DNA from: Gammaproteobacteria bacterium
GTDB lineage: Bacteria; Pseudomonadota; Gammaproteobacteria; Thiohalospirales; Thiohalospiraceae
Reading direction: 5' to 3'
NCBI GenBank assembly: GCA_015490535.1
Contig: WFXP01000019.1
Span: 1 to 32,909, forward strand
Length of the DNA: 32,909 nucleotides
Below, in pieces: positions 8,103-15,002 of the stretch. The position numbers and the translations under genes were made by a program. Under the pieces are notes generated by a model. That model did no database searches. It was not told the origin of the DNA and saw only the letters and a program-made list of their open reading frames with translations. Positions within the stretch are counted from its first letter, which is position 1. The number at the start of each line of letters is the position of its first letter.

Positions 8103-10364
8103 TCACTTCTCCCTGATCACGATCACACCGTCATGGCCCACACCGGAGCTTCCCCGCAGGCAGCGCAGACACAGTTTGCAGTAGTAACGGCTGGGACCGT
8201 CGTCACCAAACCGCTCCAGCACCATCCTGAAGCGCGCCAATGCTTCGGCCCATTGCTGATTGCGGAACAGCTGCAGGGCCTCCAGAAACGCCTCATTGCG
8301 CCTCCTCATGAACCCCTGGTCTTCGCGCCCGGAGCACCGAAGCTCATAGACGGTTATCGGTGTTTGTTTCCCCTTGAGCAGAAAATCCCCCAATTCGCGA
8401 ACGAATACCCCTTCCAGTCCCTCGACCACCGCCGCCGACGCCAATACCGATGTGCCCAGCAGCTTGTTGAGCCCTTCGATCCGGCTGGCGGTGTTCACCG
8501 TGTCGCCCACCGCCCGGTATTCATAGTGGTCTCCCGCACCCACGTGGCCGAGCGAGAGTGGTCCGCAGTGAAGCCCGATGCGCGTGGGGAGTGCGCCACC
8601 CTGTCCGGTGTGACCAGGCTCATCCGTCTGGCAGATGATCTCCAGCGCCGCCCTGCACGCCCTCTGCCGCATGTGGCCATCGCGAAGGTCTTGCTCGGTG
8701 GTGGAGGTCCAGATGGCCAGCATGGCATCCCCTACCACATCCGACACGAATCCATGGCAGCGCCGCACCGGGGAAAAGAGCGTCTGGTAGTAGCGGTTCA
8801 GATAGTGGTGCAGCGCCTCGGGATCCATCTGCTCGGAAAGCTCGGTATAACGGCTGGCATCAGTTGCCATGCAGACGCCGAACAGGGTCTGGCTCTCCAC
8901 GTCTCGCTCGTGACCCTTGGTTATGGAGGTCACCACCTCCTCGGGAAGCAGGCGCCGCAAAGCCCGGCGCACCTTTTCGCGTTCCCGCCAGGTATAGAAA
9001 TAACGCCAGGCCAGCACGGCGATCAGGATAAAGGGCAGCTGAACAAACAGGGGTATCGCCAACGGCAGCCACAACGCCGACGAGGAGAAGGCAAACCACG
9101 CCACGCCGGTCAGAGCTCCCACGAACAGCGGAATGGTCACCGCAAGCAGTACCGGATGGAGCCAGAACCAAAACGTCGCCACGGCAGCCCCGAACGCGAA
9201 AACCAGCGCCAGGCGGTAAGGCCACCAAAGGGGGGTTACGCTACGCTCCTCCAACAGGTTCCCGAAGATAGTGGCGGCAATCTCGACCCCGCTCAGATCG
9301 ACTCCCTGCTGGCGATAGACCGTGTAGAAATCATCCTTGCTGGCCGCTATTCTCTCGGAACCGCCGACAAATACCGCAGCTCCGGAAACGATTTCCGCCA
9401 GCTCGGGACCACCATTCACGACTGAATGGAAAGGGATGGTCCTCACGGTATGGGGTGGACCATAAAAATCTATGTAGCGGCTTCCGGAACCGCCATACAT
9501 GGCGACAAGCGCCCTGATCAGGCCCGCATCGGCGGATTTTCCCGTGGCCAGCCCGGTGCGCAACTTCCCAGCAAGATCCGGATGAGACATGAATATCTCG
9601 CGCAACAGCCGGGCCAATGCGAACACGTCTGTCACCTCGCCCGGAGGGGTGAGCATTTCCACCTCTTCCGCGGGCAGATTGTCCGTCAGCCAGGAGTAGA
9701 GCCGTTCATATACCGGCAGGGCAAACTGCTGCAGAGCCACCGCCGGGAGAGTTGCGTGATCCCCGGCCGACTCCTTGAACAGCCAGGCCTGATCGACCCG
9801 TGCCGGCACCTTGGGCAGCACATGGGGTGCGACCGCCGCCGCTGCCTCGACCAGATCCGCCACGGGATAGTCCAGTTTTTCGACGTGCGCAGGTCCGCCG
9901 CCGGGAACGGCCAGATCGGCATAGAGCACCACGTTTCCGGCACGGCGCAGGGCGTCCGCGAGGAGTTGGTCCTGCTCCGGATCGGATCCGCGCGGCTCGT
10001 CGAAGAAGATGTCGAATACGATCGCTCTGGCCCCGAGCCGGGAGAGCGTGTCAACCAGTCTGGCGTGCAGGCGCCGATCCCATTTGCGAGGTTTCAGAGG
10101 CTGGTTCAGACGTTGCGCCGAGGGGGTATCCACGGATACCACCACCACCTGGTCCGGAGCGGAGCGCGTCCCGCGCAGTCCATACAGCATGGCGAGACCG
10201 GTCTCCGACTCCAGTTGCACTCCCCATGGGGTCACAACGACGATCACCCCGAAAAGCCCGCCCAGCAGCGCAAGCGATACCGTGGGCAGAAAGGGCTTGA
10301 CGACCACCTTTCTCCAGGACGACCGGCGGGCCTCGGGATCCGTCACTGCTTCACTCGCGGGCAT
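8103..10364 (-). CDS. CHASE2-domain class III adenylate/guanylate cyclase
   Basis: A 753-residue inner-membrane enzyme expected to form a cyclic nucleotide from ATP or GTP. An N-terminal helix (about 28-47) is followed by a periplasmic CHASE2 sensor (about 50-345). Three clustered membrane helices (about 385-460) and a cytoplasmic class III catalytic domain (about 495-670) complete it. The two metal-binding Asp are present (D502 in ATDAS, D546 in VVGDAM), as are the transition-state Asn and Arg (N624, R628 in VNTASR). The residues that usually select adenine are not canonical: the Lys position is D542 and the Asp/Thr position is R617. Purine specificity is therefore unproven. It is the first gene of the unit with the FecR-barrel protein and diverges from a CRP-like gene. 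The ATG lacks a clear ribosome site; a GTG six codons in, with GAG upstream, is an alternative. Confidence 0.9.
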   Translation of the reverse strand: MPASEAVTDPEARRSSWRKVVVKPFLPTVSLALLGGLFGVIVVVTPWGVQLESETGLAMLYGLRGTRSAPDQVVVVSVDTPSAQRLNQPLKPRKWDRRLHARLVDTLSRLGARAIVFDIFFDEPRGSDPEQDQLLADALRRAGNVVLYADLAVPGGGPAHVEKLDYPVADLVEAAAAVAPHVLPKVPARVDQAWLFKESAGDHATLPAVALQQFALPVYERLYSWLTDNLPAEEVEMLTPPGEVTDVFALARLLREIFMSHPDLAGKLRTGLATGKSADAGLIRALVAMYGGSGSRYIDFYGPPHTVRTIPFHSVVNGGPELAEIVSGAAVFVGGSERIAASKDDFYTVYRQQGVDLSGVEIAATIFGNLLEERSVTPLWWPYRLALVFAFGAAVATFWFWLHPVLLAVTIPLFVGALTGVAWFAFSSSALWLPLAIPLFVQLPFILIAVLAWRYFYTWREREKVRRALRRLLPEEVVTSITKGHERDVESQTLFGVCMATDASRYTELSEQMDPEALHHYLNRYYQTLFSPVRRCHGFVSDVVGDAMLAIWTSTTEQDLRDGHMRQRACRAALEIICQTDEPGHTGQGGALPTRIGLHCGPLSLGHVGAGDHYEYRAVGDTVNTASRIEGLNKLLGTSVLASAAVVEGLEGVFVRELGDFLLKGKQTPITVYELRCSGREDQGFMRRRNEAFLEALQLFRNQQWAEALARFRMVLERFGDDGPSRYYCKLCLRCLRGSSGVGHDGVIVIREK

Positions 10365-10366
10365 TG

Positions 10367-10393
10367 AAAGGTATGTGCTATCTTAGTACCTTT
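10367..10393. promoter_or_regulatory. Inverted repeat at the cyclase start, possible operator
   Basis: AAAGGTA (10367-10373) and TACCTTT (10387-10393) form a perfect 7-bp inverted repeat with a 13-base gap. It lies two bases from the cyclase ATG and inside what would be its 5' leader. It could be an operator for the divergent regulator or an RNA hairpin masking the cyclase start. It does not fit the TGTGA-N6-TCACA CRP consensus. Confidence 0.35.
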
Positions 10394-10401
10394 ATCGCAG
10401 T

Positions 10402-10671
10402 GGGTCTTCCCCAAATTGTGTGGGTAAAATGGCAAATCACCGCGTAGCGGCTTCGTCCTTGACAGGCGGAATGCGCGCCACATACTCGGTAACCAGAAGG
10501 GGATTGGGGCTGTCTGGCCGGGGAGTGGCGGATATCCACCACCTGCGCCAATTGCAACTGGTCCGGCTATCCCAAAGTCTCCCCAATCCCCTTCTGCCGA
10601 CCATCTTCCGGCGTGCATTCCGCCTGTCAAGGATGATTTGCCATTTTACCCACATAGTTTGGGGAAGACCC
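10402..10671. mobile_element. MITE-like palindromic element, copy 1
   Basis: 270 bp beginning GGGTCTTCCCC and ending GGGGAAGACCC, with long imperfect inverted arms: about 38 bp of near-perfect terminal repeat, then matching inner blocks TCCTTGACAGGCGGAATG and AGAAGGGGATTGGGG. The left arm alone carries a 16-base insert containing CCGC-GTA-GCGG. It is flanked by ATCGCAGT (10394-10401) and CTCGCAGT (10672-10679), matching at 7 of 8 positions, which suggests an 8-bp target duplication. It encodes nothing. It occupies the divergent spacer between the cyclase and CRP-like genes, which would be only about 64 bp without it. The termini and 8-bp duplication are reminiscent of ISL3-family elements; that link is tentative. 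Confidence 0.8.
10459..10486 (+). promoter_or_regulatory. Possible outward promoter inside element copy 1
   Basis: TTGACA (10459-10464), a 16-base spacer and CATACT (10481-10486, 4 of 6 matches to TATAAT) point toward the CRP-like gene. Only 35 bases separate the element from that gene's ATG, so its promoter must lie in or beyond the element. The same boxes recur in copy 2 at 11432-11459. Confidence 0.35.
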
Positions 10672-10706
10672 CTCGCAGTACGGCGAAACATCCTCGGACG
10701 AAAGCC

Positions 10707-11357
10707 ATGGGCAGCCATGTACCACTGTTCTCGGAACTTTCCGGTCGGGATATCGACACCATCTCCAGCTACGGGCAGCTCCATACCTATCCCAGGAACT
10801 GCATCCTGATCCAGAAGGGAGATGAGAGCGATTGTCTCTATATCATCCATGAAGGGCGCGTGAAGGTATATGTCAGCGATGAGTATGGCGCAGAGATAAT
10901 CCTTCGTTACCAGGGTCCCGGGGAGTATTTCGGCGAACTGGCATTGATCGACGAGGAGCCGCGCTCCGCATCCGTGGCGACCACCGAACAGTCACGACTG
11001 ATCTATGTCTCCCGACCCCGCTTCGAGGATTGCCTGCGTGACAATCCCGAGATTGCGGTAAAGCTGATCCGCACCATGAGCCGCCGGATCCGCGATCTGA
11101 CCGAAGACCTGTCGAACTGCGCGTTGAAGACGGTATATCAGCGGCTGCGCAGCAAACTGAACAAACTGACCGTAGAGCAGGACGGCAGGAGATTCATACC
11201 ACAGCGCATGACCCATCAGGAAATAGCCAGCCTGGTGGGGTCGGGCCGCGAGATGATCAGCCGGCTGATGAAGAAACTGCAGCGGGGCGGCTACATCGAA
11301 GTACGACACAAGCAGATCTTCATCATCAGGGAGCTGCCGCGCAACCTGCCCGGCTGA
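10707..11357 (+). CDS. CRP/FNR-family transcriptional regulator
   Basis: 216 residues from the chosen ATG. The N-terminal cyclic-nucleotide-binding fold (about 5-120) contains FGELAL and PRSASV: E77 and R86-S87 correspond to the cAMP-contacting Glu, Arg and Ser of CRP. A dimerisation helix leads to a winged helix at about 167-205 whose recognition helix, GSGREMISRLMKKL, keeps the R-E-x-x-x-R pattern of CRP (SRETVGR). It should thus be a cyclic-nucleotide-responsive activator or repressor recognising a CRP-like site. No FNR-type Cys cluster is seen. The frame is open back to a TTG at 10638, but that lies inside the flanking element, so the ATG at 10707 is preferred (GGACGAAAG upstream). It is divergent from the cyclase gene and bracketed by the two palindromic elements. 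Confidence 0.9.
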   Translation: MGSHVPLFSELSGRDIDTISSYGQLHTYPRNCILIQKGDESDCLYIIHEGRVKVYVSDEYGAEIILRYQGPGEYFGELALIDEEPRSASVATTEQSRLIYVSRPRFEDCLRDNPEIAVKLIRTMSRRIRDLTEDLSNCALKTVYQRLRSKLNKLTVEQDGRRFIPQRMTHQEIASLVGSGREMISRLMKKLQRGGYIEVRHKQIFIIRELPRNLPG

Positions 11358-11374
11358 AGGATGGTAAACGAAAT

Positions 11375-11645
11375 GGGCCTTCCCCAAATCGTGTGGGCGA
11401 AATGGCAAATCACCGCGGAGCGGCTCCATCCTTGACAGGCGGAATGCACGCCACATACTCGCTAACCAGGAGGGGATTGGGGGCTGTCTGGCCGGGGACC
11501 GGCGGATATCCACCACCTGCGCCAATTGCAACTGGTCCGGCTGTCCCAAAGCGTCCCCAATCCCCTTCTGCCGACCATCTTCCGGCGTGCATTCCGCCTG
11601 TCAAGGATGATTTGCCATTTCGCCCACACGATTTGAGGAAGGCCC
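11375..11645. mobile_element. MITE-like palindromic element, copy 2
   Basis: 271 bp in the same orientation as copy 1, about 92% identical by eye (roughly 21 differences including one indel). It begins GGGCCTTCCCC and ends GAGGAAGGCCC. Several differences from copy 1 occur at paired positions in both arms (TA to CG in the GGGTAAAATGG block, T to C in the fourth terminal base), so each copy keeps its own pairing. Flanks AACGAAAT and GGCAAAAG match at only 4 of 8 positions, so no target duplication is evident. It lies just downstream of the CRP-like stop codon and may also act as a transcription barrier. Confidence 0.8.
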
Positions 11646-11702
11646 GGCAAAAGACAACCACCCAGCCCCTGCAGTGCAAGAGCTGAATGGTTCCGGAGCA
11701 CT

Positions 11703-12086
11703 CTAGAACTTGTGCTTTATGACGTTGCTCTTGCGGCAGTTCCCGGTGGGAAGAAGAGGTTTGATACAAATCTTGGCATAGACCTCGTCGGTAGGACGCG
11801 GAAAACCGTCTTCGTCCAGAACATCATCACCAACGGTGACCGTCCGCGACCTGGAAACCACACCGTCCTGCTCCGCGGGAAAAACCGCGGTAGGGAAACG
11901 GTACAGAAAGTCATCCGGGTCGGGAGTGTCTTCTCCCCACAGCTCGATATTCTCCCGATACCGCAACCCGGTCATGTTGCGCTCCACGCTGGACAGGTAA
12001 ACCTTGTAGCTCACCCTTACCTTCGCGGTACGAGTTTGGTGGTTGTGTTCGAGCAGCTCCAGTTTCAGATTGGTAATCGTAGCCAT
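11703..12086 (-). CDS. Small protein of unknown function (127 aa)
   Basis: Not recognised. The predicted product is rich in alternating polar and hydrophobic residues (TAKVRVSYKVYLSSVER), suggesting a beta-sandwich, with many acidic residues in the middle and a basic, Cys-containing tail (CRKSNVIKHKF). No signal peptide or membrane segment is present. Two in-frame ATGs exist at 12092 and 12086; the second stands eight bases from GAGGAG and is preferred. It converges on element copy 2 and the CRP-like gene. Its strong ribosome site resembles that of the 4130-4537 orphan, but the two proteins show no clear similarity. Confidence 0.65.
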   Translation of the reverse strand: MATITNLKLELLEHNHQTRTAKVRVSYKVYLSSVERNMTGLRYRENIELWGEDTPDPDDFLYRFPTAVFPAEQDGVVSRSRTVTVGDDVLDEDGFPRPTDEVYAKICIKPLLPTGNCRKSNVIKHKF

Positions 12087-12092
12087 TTTCAT

Positions 12093-12374
12093 CTCTCCTC
12101 ATTCAAGGTAAACGATTGCCGGCCTCTCTGGCAGGCACCCGAAAGGAGGTCCGTGAAGCTGATTGCAATCTGCTGATCCATCGGCCACCTTTCGGCAACG
12201 AGTTTGCCCGCGCGGGAAGAAACCGGCAGTGACTTACGCAACCGGAAAGATGTGAAAATTCACAATGGGAAGATTTGAACCCGACCCGTTACGGGCAAGG
12301 ATTATCCCTATCAGGAGCGCAGCAGCTGGCGGGAAGAAACGAGCTGCTCCGGTTTGGTTGGGTTTGGTCAGGTT
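12093..12374. other. Spacer between recR and the orphan gene
   Basis: No gene seen. It holds TGTGAA-AA-TTCACA (12251-12264), a 6-bp inverted repeat about 165 bases upstream of the orphan start. There is also an interrupted hairpin (GGAGC/AGCAGCT arms, about 12316-12352) after recR without a T-tract. The promoter of the 11703-12086 gene must lie here but no clear -35/-10 pair stands out. Confidence 0.35.
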
Positions 12375-12971
12375 CTACAGCTCACGCCGCCCCGAGAATG
12401 CGTGAGAGAGGGTGTCACCGTCCACATACTCCAGCTCGCCTCCCAGCGGAACCCCATGGGCGATGCGGCTCACCCGGATTCCCAGGGGGCGTATCAGCTC
12501 ACCCAGATAGTGGGCGGTGGCCTCCCCCTCGACGGTCAGGTTGGTGGCCAGGATCACCTCCTCCACCTCCCCCTCGCGGCAGCGCTCCTCCAGCAGATCC
12601 AGGCCGATCTCCTGCGGACCGATCCCGTCCAGCGGCGAGAGGTGCCCCATCAACACGAAGTAGAGCCCCCGATAGCCGCCGGACTGCTCGATGGCCTCCA
12701 GATCCGCCGGCATCTCCACCACGCAGAGCTTGCTCCGATCCCGGCTGGCGCTGGCGCACAGGGGGCAGATCCCGGTCTCGCTCAGGGTGCGGCACTGTTT
12801 GCAGTGACCGATTTCGCGCGCCGCCTGCTCCAGCGCGGCGGCCAGATGCAGCGCCCCCTCCCGATCCCGCTCCAGCAGGTGGTAGGCCATGCGCTGCGCC
12901 GATTTCGGACCCACGCCGGGCAGACAGCGCAGGGCATCGACCAGGCGACCAAGGAGGGGACTGATGACCAT
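12375..12971 (-). CDS. recR: Recombination mediator protein RecR
   Basis: 198 residues. RecR acts with RecF and RecO to load RecA at gaps during recombinational repair. A helix-hairpin-helix ([19 protein letters not shown], about 15-33), a four-Cys zinc finger (CKQC and CPLC, about 55-72) and a Toprim domain (about 80-170, including [15 protein letters not shown]) are in the expected order. The ATG at 12971 gives an N-terminus (MVISPLL) that lines up with the E. coli protein; a GTG two codons earlier is also possible. It is the last gene of dnaX-ybaB-recR, 19 bp after ybaB, an arrangement conserved across many bacteria. Confidence 0.96.
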   Translation of the reverse strand: MVISPLLGRLVDALRCLPGVGPKSAQRMAYHLLERDREGALHLAAALEQAAREIGHCKQCRTLSETGICPLCASASRDRSKLCVVEMPADLEAIEQSGGYRGLYFVLMGHLSPLDGIGPQEIGLDLLEERCREGEVEEVILATNLTVEGEATAHYLGELIRPLGIRVSRIAHGVPLGGELEYVDGDTLSHAFSGRREL

Positions 12972-12990
12972 CGCCACGCCGGCGACCAGC

Positions 12991-13314
12991 TCAGAAGGGC
13001 AGTTTCAGTCCGCCAGGCAGGTTCAGCCCCGCTGCCATGCCGGACATCTTCTCCCGGGATCTCTTCTCCACCTGGCGCACCGCGTCGTTCACCGCCGCGG
13101 CCAGCAGATCCTCCAGCATCTCCTTGTCCTCCTCCAGCAGGGTGTCGTCGATGGTGACGCGCTTCACGTCGTGACGCCCGGTCATCACCACCTGCACCAT
13201 GCCACCACCGGACTGGCCGGTGACCTCCATGCTGGCCAGCTCCTCCTGGGCCTTCTGCATCTCGGCCTGCATCTTCTGGGCCTGCTTCATCAGGTTTCCA
13301 AGACCACCTTTCAT
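12991..13314 (-). CDS. ybaB: YbaB/EbfC nucleoid-associated protein
   Basis: 107 residues, the normal length. The family forms small dimeric DNA-binding proteins. The N-terminal Met/Gln-rich helix ([16 protein letters not shown]), the central beta segment with [16 protein letters not shown], and the C-terminal helix ending [12 protein letters not shown] are diagnostic. The ATG at 13314 has GAGG ten bases upstream; the longer open frame upstream is only dnaX read in another frame. It sits 32 bp after dnaX and 19 bp before recR. Confidence 0.95.
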   Translation of the reverse strand: MKGGLGNLMKQAQKMQAEMQKAQEELASMEVTGQSGGGMVQVVMTGRHDVKRVTIDDTLLEEDKEMLEDLLAAAVNDAVRQVEKRSREKMSGMAAGLNLPGGLKLPF

Positions 13315-13346
13315 AATCACGTTTCCTCGAATCAGATTGGGAAAAA

Positions 13347-14942
13347 CTACTCCACCGGCCTGACCGATTCCGGCTCGATGCGCGCGTCGAACTGCTCGAT
13401 CATGCTCTGCACGTTGGCATCGGAGGCGATCGCCTGCTCGGCGGCGCGCTGGCGCTGCTCCTCCTGCATCCGCCGGATGGCAGCGGGGGTCGCCCCCTCC
13501 TCCTCCGGGGTACACTCCACCACCAGCTTCAGCTCCCTGCCATAATGCTTGCGCAGCGCCTGCTCCAGGCGCTCGCGGTTGCGCTCGTTGAGCAGCTGCT
13601 TGTGGCGGGCCGCCAGCGCCACGGTGATGGTATCCTCCCCCTCCCCGCGCAGCACGGAGTTGAGCGCCAGCTGCAGGGCCATCCCCTTGAGCCCCAGGGC
13701 GGCGACCGTCTCCGACCATTGCCGCTCCCTGCTCCCGGTGGCGACCGGCGGCGACTGCCCGCTCCCGCCTGTGGCCCGCGTCGCGGGAGTGGCCGCCGCG
13801 GCTTCGGATCTCCCGGCGGAGACGGGGCCGCCGTCCGTACTGCCAACAGCAACTTCCTCAACAGGCCGGAACGCCAGCATGCGCAGCATGATCATCTCGA
13901 ATCCGCTGCGCGGATCCGGAGCCAGCTCCAGATCGGATCTTCCCAGCAGGGCAATCTGGTAGTAGAGCTGCACATCCTCCGGCGCCAGAGAGCTCCCCAG
14001 GGCGAGATACCTCTCCCGCTCGGGAAGGGTCTCTTCAAGGGTCTCGGGCAGTATCTGGAGCAGCGCGATCCTGTGCAGGACGGAGAGCAGCTCGGCAAGC
14101 GCCTGGGAGAAATCGGGGGAGCTCTGCGCGAGACGCTCCACCGCCTCGAGCAAAGCCGTCCCATCTCCGTGCTGCAGCGCCTCGAGCAGCTCGAAGATGT
14201 GGTCCTGCTCGATGGTGCCCAGCATCGCCCGCACCTGATCGGCCCGCAGCTCCCCGCCGCAGTAGGCGATGGCCTGGTCCAGCAGGCTGAGGGCATCGCG
14301 CATGCTGCCATCCGCGGCGTGGGCGATGCGCTGCAGCGCCTCGGGCTGGAAGGGGATCTCCTCCCGGCCGAGGATCTGCTCCAGATGGCCCGCGATCTGC
14401 TGCGGAAGCATGCGGCGCAGGTTGAACTGCAGGCAGCGCGACAGAACGGTGACCGGCAGCCGCTGCGGATCGGTGGTGGCGAGCAGGAACTTCACATGGG
14501 GTGGAGGCTCCTCCAGGGTCTTGAGCAGGGCGTTGAAGCTGTGGGTGGAGAGCATGTGGACCTCGTCGATGAGGTACACCTTGTAACGTCCCCGCGTGGG
14601 AGCGTACTGCACGTTCTCCAGCAGCTCGCGGGTATCCTCCACCTTGGTGCGCGAGGCGGCATCCACCTCGATCAGATCCACGAAGCGGCCTTCGTCTATC
14701 TCCCGGCAGGCGCTACACTCCCCGCACGGCGCGGAGCTCACCCCCTTCTCGCAGTTCAGGGATTTGGCCAGGATGCGCGCGATGGTGGTCTTGCCCACCC
14801 CCCGGGTGCCGGTGAACAGGAAAGCGTGGTGCAGGCGATCGTTGTCCAGAGCGTTGACCAGCGGGCGCAAGACATGCTCCTGTCCCACCATCTCGCTGAA
14901 ACTGCGCGGCCGCCAGCGGCGTGCCAGAACCTGGTAACTCAT
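13347..14942 (-). CDS. dnaX: DNA polymerase III subunit tau/gamma
   Basis: 531 residues. DnaX is the ATPase of the clamp loader that places the beta clamp on DNA and, as tau, links polymerase cores. The AAA+ module shows Walker [10 protein letters not shown] (about 45-53), a four-Cys zinc site (CGECSAC region, about 73-80), Walker B LIDEVHML, the SRC motif (LSRCLQF) and the domain III helices. The C-terminal third has a low-complexity Ala/Gly/Ser-rich linker and a short tau-specific domain; the protein is shorter than E. coli tau (643). No A-AAA-AAG slippery sequence was seen, so a frameshifted gamma product is not predicted. It is the first gene of the dnaX-ybaB-recR unit. Confidence 0.96.
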   Translation of the reverse strand: MSYQVLARRWRPRSFSEMVGQEHVLRPLVNALDNDRLHHAFLFTGTRGVGKTTIARILAKSLNCEKGVSSAPCGECSACREIDEGRFVDLIEVDAASRTKVEDTRELLENVQYAPTRGRYKVYLIDEVHMLSTHSFNALLKTLEEPPPHVKFLLATTDPQRLPVTVLSRCLQFNLRRMLPQQIAGHLEQILGREEIPFQPEALQRIAHAADGSMRDALSLLDQAIAYCGGELRADQVRAMLGTIEQDHIFELLEALQHGDGTALLEAVERLAQSSPDFSQALAELLSVLHRIALLQILPETLEETLPERERYLALGSSLAPEDVQLYYQIALLGRSDLELAPDPRSGFEMIMLRMLAFRPVEEVAVGSTDGGPVSAGRSEAAAATPATRATGGSGQSPPVATGSRERQWSETVAALGLKGMALQLALNSVLRGEGEDTITVALAARHKQLLNERNRERLEQALRKHYGRELKLVVECTPEEEGATPAAIRRMQEEQRQRAAEQAIASDANVQSMIEQFDARIEPESVRPVE

Positions 14943-15002
14943 GGAGGCGAATATACCACGGCGGCCGCAGCTTGTAACTGCGCGCCGGATGAGGCGTGAT
15001 TG

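Noticed and set aside
10638-10706. A longer N-terminus for the CRP-like protein starting in the element
   Set aside because: The extra residues are translated from element sequence and a TTG start; the ATG at 10707 gives the normal CRP length.
10402-11645. Reading the palindromic copies as a CRISPR array or Rho-independent terminators
   Set aside because: There are only two copies, about 970 bp apart and with a gene between them, no short repeat-spacer pattern, and no T-tract after the outer stems.
12889-13545. Large plus-strand frames across recR, ybaB and dnaX
   Set aside because: They are shadows of well-identified minus-strand genes.
13347-14942. A programmed frameshift making the gamma form of DnaX
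   Set aside because: No A-AAA-AAG or similar slippery run was found on the coding strand.
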